Positions 22,796-33,415 of a stretch of 64,000 bases of DNA are shown piece by piece. The stretch covers positions 18,495,001-18,559,000 of the forward strand of contig OY727099.1 in the NCBI GenBank assembly GCA_963402885.1, given 5' to 3'. The translations under genes and the position numbers were made by a program. Numbering within the stretch: the stretch's first letter is position 1; every line of letters begins with the position of its first letter. Below the pieces are notes generated by a model that was not told the DNA's origin, did no database searches, and saw only the letters and a list, made by a program, of their open reading frames with translations. Source of the DNA: Antedon bifida. Its lineage: Eukaryota; Echinodermata; Crinoidea; Comatulida; Antedonidae.

Positions 22796-24515
22796 GTGTG
22801 ACACCGTAACAAAAGAAATTCTTGAGAAATTCCACTCAAATATGAAAATTCATTGCACTGAATTTATAAAGGTACTTTTCTTTACTTTATTCAAATATAT
22901 TTGATTACTTAATAGTAATGATTGTATAAAAGACCTTGATTTTTGTTATATGTAGATTTGGAAAAATTATGACACAGACAAAAGCAATTTCATTGAAGCA
23001 AAAGAACTTAAGGTTAGTAAGAGCCACGTAATTTTCCCGGTACACTATCTTAACGAATATACTTTAAGTCTCCAGGACCTCAGCTCCAGCATGGTTGAGG
23101 TTTTTAATTTAAACGAATTGTTTTATAAGCGAGACATTTAAAACAAACAAACAAAATAATACTGTAGGTATAGTACACGACACATCATATCGTATACTGT
23201 ACTAGGCGATAGATTCTGTACAATTACATTGATTTCAGACAATATAAACCTTGGCTTCAAGAATAGGTTACTAAACTGTAAAGTAGCAAAATTATTTATA
23301 TTCATTCCTTATTTAGAATTTTGTTCGAGATTTATTGGCAAGTAAACCAGACCAAGTGTATGATGAAAAGGTGATTGACGACTACACAGAAACAGTTGTA
23401 AGGAAACACATTGCCTGCCACATATTAAAATTACTCCTCGTAATATAATAATGCATAAATTCAAACAATCAAAAACCAAAATAGAGCGCTTTAACAATAG
23501 TTCAATTCGGTACATGATTATAACATAATGTCTGCTCCTGATCGGAATTGGAATTTTACGGTGATTTTTTTTTGTAATACAAGATTTGATTTTCCTTTTA
23601 ATTGTATATTGAATTGTTTTTTTTAACATTTTTTATTTCTGAAATTTATATTTGTATATGTATTTTTTTGTAATCTAGAAATGTAATCCCGCAATTCAGT
23701 TTATACTGCTATGGCCAATTTGTTAAAAAAAAGAATCTGTAAATTGTTTTATTTGTATTTTTGTAAATAAATGAACCAGCGTATATTATATTGACTCACT
23801 CTTACGTATAAACAATTTCTGTCGAATAAATATAAACTTGATATAAAACATACTGCCTTTATTTTTCCTCTTTTCACATAGATTGACATTTTCGACATGA
23901 ACAATGATGGCAAATTCAGCATTCATGAATTGGCTAAGTAAGCTTTAACTTTAATTTTATATATGTGTGAATGGGTGTGGGTCTACGGCCGTGAATGAGT
24001 TAATACAACATATATAGCCTGCTCCACTGTCTTGTTGTTAGTAAAATTCATTCGATTTCAGGAAACAAGCCGAGACGAACAGCCAGGTATATGGTACTCG
24101 GGCTTCAATTTGTATTTTAATGGTGGGCTAATCGTTATATCTGAGTTACACACTCCCAGATGGCCCAATTGGTCCCAAATGGCCCAATTATCTAAGAACA
24201 AAGTTCTAGTGTTTTAGCTGATCCAATAAAATATTCTTGTATAGCGCCATCTACAAAATTACCCCCTTCCTGACCATTGATCCTAATTTCATGACCACAC
24301 TGAAGACATAGCAATACATAATATTCAAAGGACTATACTAATTTTGTGGGACAGGTAGTCTCGTCTCTTCTTTTTTTTTTTTTAAATTTCTACCATACTG
24401 ACCATTATGTGATATTATGAACACCACATAAATAGCAGGGGTAGCAGTAATACTGACCAAAATTGAAGGAAATCAGAGCTGTGTCTGTAATTAGTAGCAT
24501 TTTAAAATGTCGCTA

Positions 24516-24548
<33 letters not shown>

Positions 24549-27400
24549 AAAAACAGAATCCAATCGGTTAAACGGCGACTTGGTATTTGCACTTTCCAAC
24601 TTTTAAATATATTTTTACCCGTGACACGTTCTCTCGCTTGAAATTTGTACTTGTATCGGTATGACCCACCCGTCTTCAGTGGTCACTGAACTTCTAGTAA
24701 ATAAATATAAATTATAAATGTGTGGGAATATCCTGCGACTCAAAGACTACTGGACTGAATTATGCGGACAACACATTTGTCTATCTGTCATTCAAACAAA
24801 ACATAGTTTGTAGTCGCTGCCTATATATTGCACATTCGTGCTGGTGATTCGTTAATTTTATTTTAACAAGTGACAAAATGAAAACCAGTTTCAGTTCACC
24901 TCGGTGTTGACTGAATGAAAAATCGACGTAATAAAGTTCATTTGTGCGCACATAATTTGTTTTTGTTTGTTTTTTTTTTCGTCTAAAATCCTATTTACTA
25001 CTTCAACATGGTGTATGCATTTCATAAAGTTGTTGACAATTATTTTGCAGGTTGTTGCCAGTTGAAGAAAATTTTCTAAAACAATTCCAGGTATTTAAAA
25101 ATCACAACTATTTGTTTTATATGTTTATTTGAGGGAGGCGTTCTTTTGATGTAATATAGTAACATTATAATCAAACAAATACCCCTAGATATGAAACAAT
25201 GCTATATACATATACATATACATATACATGGCTGCAGTCGCGTGCGCAAATTTGAATTAGTGTTTACCGACCGACCGACATAGTGGGCTATAGACTAAAA
25301 AATGACTAACGACTAAAAATACAACACAATTAATATCAAGGAGTGATAAATTACAATAAAAATTGTATAAAAATGCTTGGTAAATTGAAGATCATGCCAA
25401 TCAATGAATTCTACTACAAATAAAAATGTGTTGTAATACGATATTTTGGTACAGTATATATCAAAGATATTATAGCCGGCTTATTTCGCCTCTCTTGTAT
25501 ATACGCATGTGGCGTCAAAATGATGTTCTATAGGGACGTTTATACGGAGGGTTTATTCGAATAAATACGGTATACAATATTTAACTATATCCAAATCCTA
25601 GGAATACCCCATGATACTTTATATCAAAGAAACGTCTAGTTTCTGACGTTAAATGACGGAACTACAATACATTTTTAAATTAAAGATTTTGAAAACTAAC
25701 GAATAATTTTCTTGGCTTATTTTTATTTTTCTATATAAGCTGAAAGTATTAGCATGCACTGTTGTTGAATAAAAAAAAAATACATAGTTCTTATTTTACA
25801 TTTTATACAAATTCAATTTATTTTTTAGAATGTAAGCTTGACTGAATTCGAAGCAATATTTCAACATTATGATTACGTAAGCCTTTTTTTGCACTAATAT
25901 TTTTTCGCTCTAAGTATTGATAATAATATTAGTTTGTTTTTTAATTTTTGGATTAGTTTAGATTTGTATTATTTGTTTATTTATAGAATAATGATAATAC
26001 AATTAAAGGAGATGAAATAACGGCATTTGTCAAAGATGTTATGAATGCACAGGGGTTAACAGTAAGTACCAACTAATTATGGGCACATCAGTGTTGCTGC
26101 ATTGTTTAAAAAACCAATCTCATGACATGTGTTTGTTGCATTTGAATATAGACTACGTAGTGAGCAAAAGAAAAAAAATATATGATCAATTGACCGTCAA
26201 GTTACTTTTAGACAGTTGTATCGGCTTCCAAGAGTCGCTGTTGTATTGTATATGTACTGTTTTAGGCCTAGATTTGATATTCAATTTGTTGGCTCTTATG
26301 TAGTGTTTTAGGCCTAGATTTGATATTCAATTTGTTGGCTCTTATGTAGTGTTTTAGGCCTAGATTTGATATTCAATTTGTTGGCTCTTATGTAGTGTTT
26401 TAGGCCTAGATTTGATATTCAATTTTTTGGCTCTTATGTAGTGTTTTAGGCCTAGATTTGATATTCAATTTGTTGGCTCTTATGTAGTGTTTTAGGCCTA
26501 GATTTGATATTCAATTTGTTGGCTCTTCTGTAGTGTTTTAGGCCTAGATTTGATATTCACTTTTTTGGCTCTTATGTAGTGTTTTAGGCCTAGATTTGAT
26601 ATTCAATTTGTTGGCTCTTATGTAGTGTTTTAGGCCTAGATTTGATATTCAATTTGTTGGCTCTTATGTAGTGTTTTAGGCCTAGATTTGATATTCAATT
26701 TGTTGGCTCTTCTGTAGTGTTTTAGGCCTAGATTTGATATTCACTTTTTTGGCTCTTATGTAGTGTTTTAAGCCTAGATTTGATATTCACTTTTTTGGCT
26801 CTTATGTAGTGTTTTAGGCCTAGATTTGATATTCAATTTGTTGGCTCTTATGTAGTGTTTTAGGCCTAGATTTGATATTCAATTTGTTGGCTCTTATGTA
26901 GTGTTTTAGGCCTAGATTTGATATTCACTTTTTTGGCTCTTATGTAGTGTTTTAGGCCTAGATTTGATATTCAATTTGTTGGCTCTTATGTAGTGTTTTA
27001 GGCCTAGATTTGATATTCAATTTGTTGGCTCTTATGTAGTGTTTTAGGCCTAGATTTGATATTCAATTTGTTGGCTCTTATGTAGTGTTTTAGGCCTAGA
27101 TTTGATATTCAATTTTTTGGCTCTTATGTAGTGTTTTAGGCCTAGATTTGATATTCAATTTGTTGGCTCTTTAATCAAAATACTCCCTCTCTTGTTGAGA
27201 ATAAAAGTATGGCAGTAATAATTGTTGTATCGCTGCCATCCTTTGATCCTACTGAAAGAGATTTAAACCTTGGTGTTTTTCATTTACTTCTTTTGCAGAC
27301 TGCCGAAATGAAAGACATCGAAATCCACGATGCATGCATTAAAGATCTGTATGGCGGAGTATTACAGAAAGAAAAGTTTAAGACTCTGCTATTAAATTAG
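22796..27400 (+). CDS. Calbindin/calretinin-family EF-hand protein, last eight exons (5' end not found)
   Basis: Cytosolic Ca2+ buffer/sensor of the six-EF-hand calbindin family. Exons: 22796-22871, 22956-23012, 23317-23397, 23882-23937, 25051-25090, 25829-25876, 25987-26061 and 27299-27400 (stop TAG 27398-27400). All have AG/GT borders and matching phases. The product starts after EF-hand 2 (TKEILEKF). EF3 loop DTDKSNFIEAKE and EF4 loop DMNNDGKFSIHE have canonical ligands, followed by the family linker LLPVEENFLKQFQ. EF5 loop DYNNDNTIKGDE is also canonical. EF6 is degenerate, as in vertebrate calbindin. The C-terminus is YGGVLQKEKFKTLLLN. About 178 residues are visible of the usual 260-270; EF1-2 exons must lie upstream. 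The last intron is expanded by a 46-bp satellite. Confidence 0.88.
24518..24551. repeat. (GAAA)n microsatellite
   Basis: About eight AAGAAAG-type tetranucleotide units in intron 4 of the calbindin-family gene. Confidence 0.85.
25200..25228. repeat. (ATATAC)n microsatellite
   Basis: About four CATATA hexamers in intron 5 of the calbindin-family gene. Confidence 0.8.
26258..27172 (+). repeat. 46-bp satellite, 20 copies, in the last calbindin-family intron
   Basis: AGGCCTAGATTTGATATTC recurs every 46 bp from 26264 to 27138, giving 20 units. Variants (CACTTTTTT for CAATTTGTT, TTCTGTAG for TTATGTAG) repeat in blocks, e.g. the CTTCTGTAG/CACTTTTTT pair near 26527-26565 and 26710-26750, so there is higher-order duplication. 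Each unit contains GGCTCTTATGTAG and GTGTTTTAG, both resembling weak 3' splice sites. The true acceptor (TTCTTTTGCAG) lies 125 bp past the array. Confidence 0.92.
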
Positions 27401-27950
27401 TAATTCTATAATACATCGGTCAAATTGATAAACGACGGTTCTATAATTTGTTGAAATATTTAGGCCTACCTTATAATAGGTACGGTAGCATGTGAATATT
27501 CTGATATTTGCCATTATTATGTTATGTTGTTGTTATACCAAGTATATCAAAAGAATTTTTTTTGTTTATAAAGTCTCTTTCCATCTGCTAGTATGAGTTT
27601 TATAAATTTCCAATACAAAAATTGTGGGTGGCTCTTATTCCTTTATTTTTTTTCTCGGTATAATAGAATATACAAAAAGCAGCAAAAGCTGAAAGAATTG
27701 TATTTACTTGATATAAAAATATAAAAGTATAAACAAATACATCAAAACACAGAACAATGATTATAATAGCAATAAAAAACATAACGATGCCATTACAAAT
27801 TACTTTATTGGAAATCAAACCAATTAATAATAAATAATAGAGATGCTTATATAATATTCCTTTTTCACTAAGATGCTTATATACAATCCATAACAAATAT
27901 ACAATGCTTATACAAAATTCAATTTCTAACTATGATGTGTATATGAAATG
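27401..27950. other. 3' flank of the calbindin-family gene
   Basis: Probable 3' UTR and spacer, AT-rich. A clear AATAAA close to the stop was not seen. Nothing else is recognisable. Confidence 0.4.
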
Positions 27951-27959
27951 TATTATTTA

Positions 27960-28865
27960 ACTCGAATGCTTATTAAAAATTGAACCAACGTGGGTATAAG
28001 TGACATCCTGAACCTATGAGTCTGAAAATTCAGGTCAAACTGATGAAAGTATAAAGTGCTCAAAATGCCTAAAAAATGGACATCGTATCGCCGAAAAAAA
28101 ATAGCATGGACACAAAGATCAATCAAGTGAAAGTGACCTGAGTAATGAAGATGATAATGAAAAAAGCGAGCCAATAAAGGAAATCACCCGCTACCTCCAA
28201 CGTACTGTACAAGTGATGGTAGACGCACTAACCTAAAAAGTATATAACTTTGTACATGTATAACATTCCCCGTATGGGTACTATTATACGTGTTATCATA
28301 ATAGACCAATTGTGACTGGTTATTCGGTATAAAATCAATCAAAACAAAACAGATAGTCCTATATGACTAAAGCAAGCATTAATTGCATCTCTATAAACGT
28401 AAGAGGCTTATGTAGCATAGAAAAACAAAGACAGATACGTAATAAAAGAAACACCTCTTACACCTGAAATATTTAACAAATTCAACAGTACTTTTATTAC
28501 ATATCACTGGTTTTTATTATTGGTGATGATTTCAATTGTATTTTGGACATAAAATGGGATTAAAAAAAAACAAAAAAAAACAGAAAGGACAGCTTTTTTT
28601 ACACTTTAAAAAAAGTGTTAATAACTGAATTTAAAAAGTTGATGGAGAAATAAAAACCCATAGAAAACACAAAATTCACCTGGTGTAGGAAAGCTAAGCA
28701 AATGAATTCAGACGGCTTGACTACTGGTTAATCATGATGGTGAAGTATTATGGTACATAAGACCAGTTATTATGACAGATCATCTGGCAATTTCAAATAA
28801 AATTAGTATTGATGAGTCCAAAACAAATTGTACTGTGTAATACTGACTACCAATTAGGGGAATTA
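27960..28865 (+). mobile_element. L1/Tx1-like LINE remnant
   Basis: A CCHC zinc-knuckle remnant (KCSKCLKNGHRIA, about 28045-28085) of an ORF1 is followed by the start of an endonuclease: NCISINVRGL near 28380-28410, GDDFNCILDI near 28520-28550 and a TWCRKAKQMNSRRLDYW block near 28678-28730 across frame changes. ORF1 knuckle followed by SINVRGL-type endonuclease is the L1/Tx1 plan. Many stops and deletions; no RT remains. Confidence 0.65.
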
Positions 28866-29388
28866 ATAAAAGTCTAAATTAAAGATATTTCAGTTTTTCA
28901 CGGCAAAAAAAACCAAAAAACCCCAAAACAAGTAAAGTATTTTTTACTAAGACCTTGCTAGCAATAGAGAAAAGAGAGATGCATCGGTGGCTCCAACAGA
29001 CTCTACGGTCGCCTTCATTCTTCTATAATAGGAATAAGAATGGCATCTTTGAAGTCCTGTGGTAGCTTCATCTGCTCCCATCATGTATGAATTCGATTCA
29101 GATGTTTTCATGTAATTACAGGTCCTCCATGTTTGTATACCTCCACACTTTTCTAACTCGCTTATAATCCAGTTATTCTTTAATTGGAAGTTGTGCGATA
29201 CCATAATTCAATCATTCATAAAACAATGTTTTATAAGTCAATAGTGTATTACTTAACTAATGTATTATACCATTGATGGAATATTAAATATTGTTAAAAG
29301 AAAAAAAAAGAAAAAAATAAAGCAAAAAATTCAATCAAACACAGCATATACAGAATATAACATGTACAATAACATTTTATAGTATTGC
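28866..29388. other. Non-coding spacer
   Basis: AT-rich with A-runs. The minus-strand frame at 28947-29204 matches nothing recognisable. Confidence 0.4.
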
Positions 29389-29745
29389 GGTGTGACGTCA
29401 CAACGATAGATGGCGCTGCGTGGTTGCTAGCCAACCAAAAAATGCATGCAACGCTACTATGTTGATAAACTATATATATCTGTATTTCTATAAAATTATG
29501 TATCTTAGGTTTTTTAACTTAAACTGTAGTTAAAGAATAAATAGATTATTAAAAACAAATATTTAGTCATCTTTTGAAATTGTAGTTTGCTTTTATTGAA
29601 AATGATTAAATTTTAAAATGACTACTTCAATTCAATAAGCCTTCCAAACCATTGGTGACCTTGGAGTCACTCAGGCAGGTAGAACGCATTTATTGGTTGG
29701 CTAGCAACCATGCAGCGCCACCACCGCAGAACTCTATACGGATTG
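29389..29745. mobile_element. Probable MITE with 27-bp inverted repeats
   Basis: TGGCGCTGCGTGGTTGCTAG (29411-29430) continues into CCAACCA (to 29437) and is mirrored at 29694-29720 with one mismatch. The interior is AT-rich and non-coding. Outer ends and target duplication are not clear; a TGCGGTG/CACCGCA pair outside the repeats may mark them. Confidence 0.55.
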
Positions 29746-29890
29746 GTTATGTATAATAAATATCAGAAAAAAAGAGTCAAAACTAGTATTTTATGAAAAA
29801 AATATAAAATAAAAAAAAATAAAAAAATAATAATAGCAACATACACCAGCTACGTCGCGATAACTGACTCCATGGATGGAGTGCAAATCA

Positions 29891-32446
29891 TTATTTATTT
29901 ATTGAATTATAGGATTTCATCTCTTGCTTTGTAGCATTTTCACCAGACTTTAGTTGCTCTGCTTCAGCAAATATTAGAAAGAAGATCATTCCGAAAAGAT
30001 GGATTGCGGCAATTATTCTGAACATCAACGACCAATCACTGGCTGTATTCTGAAAAACCAACAAACACAATTAAAGTAATCATCAGAAAACAGTAAGCGG
30101 GATAAATAGTTGCAAGCTGTTGGCCTCGTATAACAAACTTACCCTATCTTTCACTAGCATTCCAAGAATGAGTAAAATAATTATAACAACAGAAAATCCA
30201 ATAGATGTCGTTATTCCTATGATCAATTGTGAATGTTGTTTTGAAACTTCCACGATGTTTGTCATGAAACTCGGCGCATAAAATCCTAGAAAACTAAAGG
30301 ACAATATGAAAAGCATCATCGACACTATTGCATCGCTTTTGAAGAAACCAATACAAGCCATGCAAAAGCCAGGTACTCCCAAAGCTGCAAAGAGAAAGAA
30401 TAAATAACATTTTTTATAATAACAGCTTGTCAATTCTAAAACCTTACAACGTGTTTAATTTTAAGATTTACGAATCACATCTTCCGTCATGACGTTTTTT
30501 CCACTATTTTATACGATTTCCATCTGTGCAGAATGGGTTTGTCTGTGTAATTTATATTTATTACTTTTTAACTTCCATGATCCATTATGTTGCCATTCTC
30601 TTTGGTCTTCTTAATTTTCTGTTTAATTCAATTTTTGCAATTTAAAGATAAAGATAGTAGTACCATACCTGTTTCAATAATCAATGGAAAAGGATAATAT
30701 CTTACTTAAAACTGCAAAAAGCTTCCTAGTATTTAGAACAGTCATGTATTTGCGTCGAATGATGACGTCAGCACTTATTCAAGAAAAAATAATAATAATA
30801 ATAGATTCTGAAATAGCTGGAATCGACGTTATAAAACCGACCTAAAAATAATAAAAACAGCATGTAATTTAATGTTTTTACATTTATTCTTCATTTCGTA
30901 ATCAATTAACATAAATGCAAAAATATAATACAAATAATCATAGTTGGGATGCGTGTGTACTGTCGTATTTTGAAATAATGTTCACACTTTAGAACAAAAT
31001 GCTTACAATAGTAACGGTCGCACTTAATGTGCTTAAGTTGATTATCCTAACACTTTTGTTCAATTTTGTTTGTATCATCTCAACTCTCCAAATACTGAAG
31101 TTCATTATTTGCAATAAAATGATTTCGTCAGTAGCGTCATAGACAAAAATCATATATTCTTGACTTGAATTTATATAAATACTCTTTTTACAGACATGAA
31201 ATATAATACAAGTCTAAGTGCATTTTAAACTCGGTAATGTAAATTCTTTTTGAATGTACTGTAGGTATTGCACTGTGTTAAATGCATATACATATGTGAT
31301 ACTAAATAAACGAACGATAATTACAGTATTCAATAAACATTCTTCGGGTAAAACTTGGTATCAAGGCAAGTTGATTTGGCAAGATATGAAAAACTACAGG
31401 TTAAAAACAATAACATTTTTGTTATATTTAATGAACAATACAAATAAACTTACATATTTTGTATCAAACCCTAATATTAGAGAAATAAAAACTGGTCCTT
31501 CAGTTAAGAGGAAAGTAAAACTTAAGGTGTATGTAGCGAAACCAATAAAAATTGATCACACAGCGGTCGACATCATCAGATCTCTAACTGAAACTGTTTT
31601 ACCCTGTCGAAAAAAAAAAATTCATTTAAAATATATAGCGAAGGAACAGGATTTTTTTTATTGAATCGAGGTGTTTCTTTCATGATATACACGAACTTGC
31701 AGCTATGATTAAATCAACATTATGATTAGTAAGTCTAACTCTACTAACTCTGCTAGAATATTGGCATGGAATCTTATCATGGTTTTACAATTGTTGACTG
31801 TTCTGTATTTTAGTTTACCTTATCAATACTTGTATCATCGAAACTTTTCAAATATTCAAGCTCATCATTTGAAATAAAAGGATCATCGTCAGGATCGTCA
31901 TAGACAAACATGATAAATACTATCAATACAATAAGACTAAGGGCACCTATAATAAAAATGGTTAGAATTTGTAATGTAACATTATTCACGTTTCTAAACT
32001 TTAGTTTCATAAAAATTTAAGTTATAATTTTGAAAAATTTTAAATGTGACCCCCAACAAAGTTTGTTTATTAACACCGATAAAAAAAAAGAATAACTAAA
32101 GAAACTGACAATCACATACATTGAAAAAGTACTATAATAAGGCGTTTACCAGTTTTGGAAATATCCCAGCTTTTGTTTTGGGTCTCACTGGCAAAGCTCC
32201 ACAGCCGGCAGTGTAATGTAAAGCCTACACAGTAGCACGCCTATCATTACGTAATTCATGTCGATACCCCACTTCTACAAACGTGATTTAATATTTAATT
32301 ATTCGATGGTATTACGGCACTATGAACGTTTAAAAAAGACAAATTAGGCCTACTGTAAGCATAATATGTTATCGGCCATCCACCAGAAATGGAAGTACAA
32401 ATCCATATTGATATTGGATAACAGATAATCTCAGCTATGGTCATAC
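29891..32446 (-). pseudogene. SLC17-family (sialin/vesicular glutamate-type) transporter, 5'-truncated with two TGA stops
   Basis: SLC17 proteins are 12-helix organic-anion transporters of the major facilitator class. Six minus-strand exons join in phase: 32354-32446 (TIAEIICYP, GGWPITYYA), 31819-31946 (FIMFVYDDPDDDPFIS, the conserved VYDxP..HP.IS block), 31454-31603 (SIFIGFATYTLSFTFLLTEG), 30706-30841 (VGFITSIPAIS, ADVIIRRK), 30143-30384 (LGVPGFCMACIGF) and 29891-30049 (DWSLMFRIIAAIHLF, stop TAA). Exon 31454-31603 has an in-frame TGA at 31556-31558, where the family has Trp in PVWA. Exon 30706-30841 has another at 30779-30781. Exons for roughly the first half are not found between here and 36.6 kb. 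Splice sites are intact, so decay is recent, or the TGAs are allelic or assembly errors. Confidence 0.8.
31057..31158 (-). pseudogene. Decayed duplicate of the SLC17 VYDDP exon
   Basis: The minus-strand sequence around TTTGTCTATGACG (31135-31147) parallels most of exon 31819-31946, including matches to TTTTATT, CAAAT(G)ATGA and GATGATACAA in the same order. Indels and lost splice context make it non-coding. It sits between two later exons of the same gene, so it arose by local duplication. Confidence 0.7.
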
Positions 32447-32829
32447 CTGTAAAGAAAACCAAAGACGTAATTTAAATATTTAGGCCTAATTAAACAATGA
32501 ATTATCTTTTCATGGGTAGGCCTATGATTAATCATGTGCGATTTATAAAAAATGATATTCTCAATAGTCTATCTAACAGTTTAAATAATGGAAAGAATTA
32601 GTTATATGTACCGTATTTCTTTACACATTTATTAGAGCGGGTCAAGTGGCGGCACGAGCGGCTAAGACAAGGGCGCAATTTACCATACACATAGGCGAGT
32701 AAGTAAGTTTGTCCGTGTGCAATTAAAATAACCCAGTTTACGTCAAGTACTGGTTATATTATCCCAGTGAACTGTTTTCACAAAAAGCTTATGTGACAGG
32801 AATTACCACATGTCTGATAAGACTAGACT

Positions 32830-32950
32830 ATTATATAACACCTAAATGAATTCCTGTCATTTGATTGGACGATTGTGGATCACATGGCCTGCAATAATAC
32901 TCACTATTAAACGATCGTTTAATAGTAATTTTTTTCGAGTGCGAAAAAAA
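32830..32950. repeat. Dispersed repeat, copy 1
   Basis: ATTATATAACACCTAAATGA and the next 100 bp (TTGATTGGACGATTG, CACATGG, CGATCGTTTAATA) match 44754-44885 in the same orientation, ending in a T-run and a GCG(T)ACGAAAAA motif. Unclassified MITE or SINE-like family. Confidence 0.7.
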
Positions 32951-33415
32951 AAAAAATTATTTCGCTTTTGGAAAATATTTTATTTTATACTATTGTTTTG
33001 AAATACAACAGCGCCACCTATTTTGTACTTTCGCCTTTGAATGTTATGTGGACAGATTTCTATTCTTTGACCCTTGTTTCATTCACAATATACATCAATG
33101 ATCTTGCCACTGTTCCTAAAGCCTGTTTTCCAGTCGACGCTGAGTTGCGTACAATCAACCGGTTTCAACGTTTTTTACAGGAAAGATTAAAATCAACGCT
33201 AAAAAACAGAGTTGGTCTTGGAACACTTCACGTACACATATCCCAGCAGCAATGGGAAAACCATGAAATGAACGATCGCGTAAAAATGTGTGAATATTTG
33301 CGGTCTGGCTCGATCATCGTTATCGTTATTTATTTTCAACTTTAACGATTTGAAAATGTAATCGTTTGTTCCATCACCACAGCAGCAGCATACAACAACT
33401 TGTTTACCTGCAGTG

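Noticed and set aside
26258-27172. CRISPR array (regular repeats)
   Set aside because: Units are contiguous with no unique spacers, in a eukaryotic intron. It is a satellite.
30779-31558. Selenocysteine or programmed readthrough at the two TGA codons of the SLC17-like gene
   Set aside because: One replaces a Trp by a single base change, the N-terminal exons are missing, and no SECIS-like element was seen. Pseudogenisation is simpler.
31254-31664. 136-codon plus-strand frame
   Set aside because: Antisense to the SLC17 exon at 31454-31603, which has splice sites and family motifs on the minus strand.
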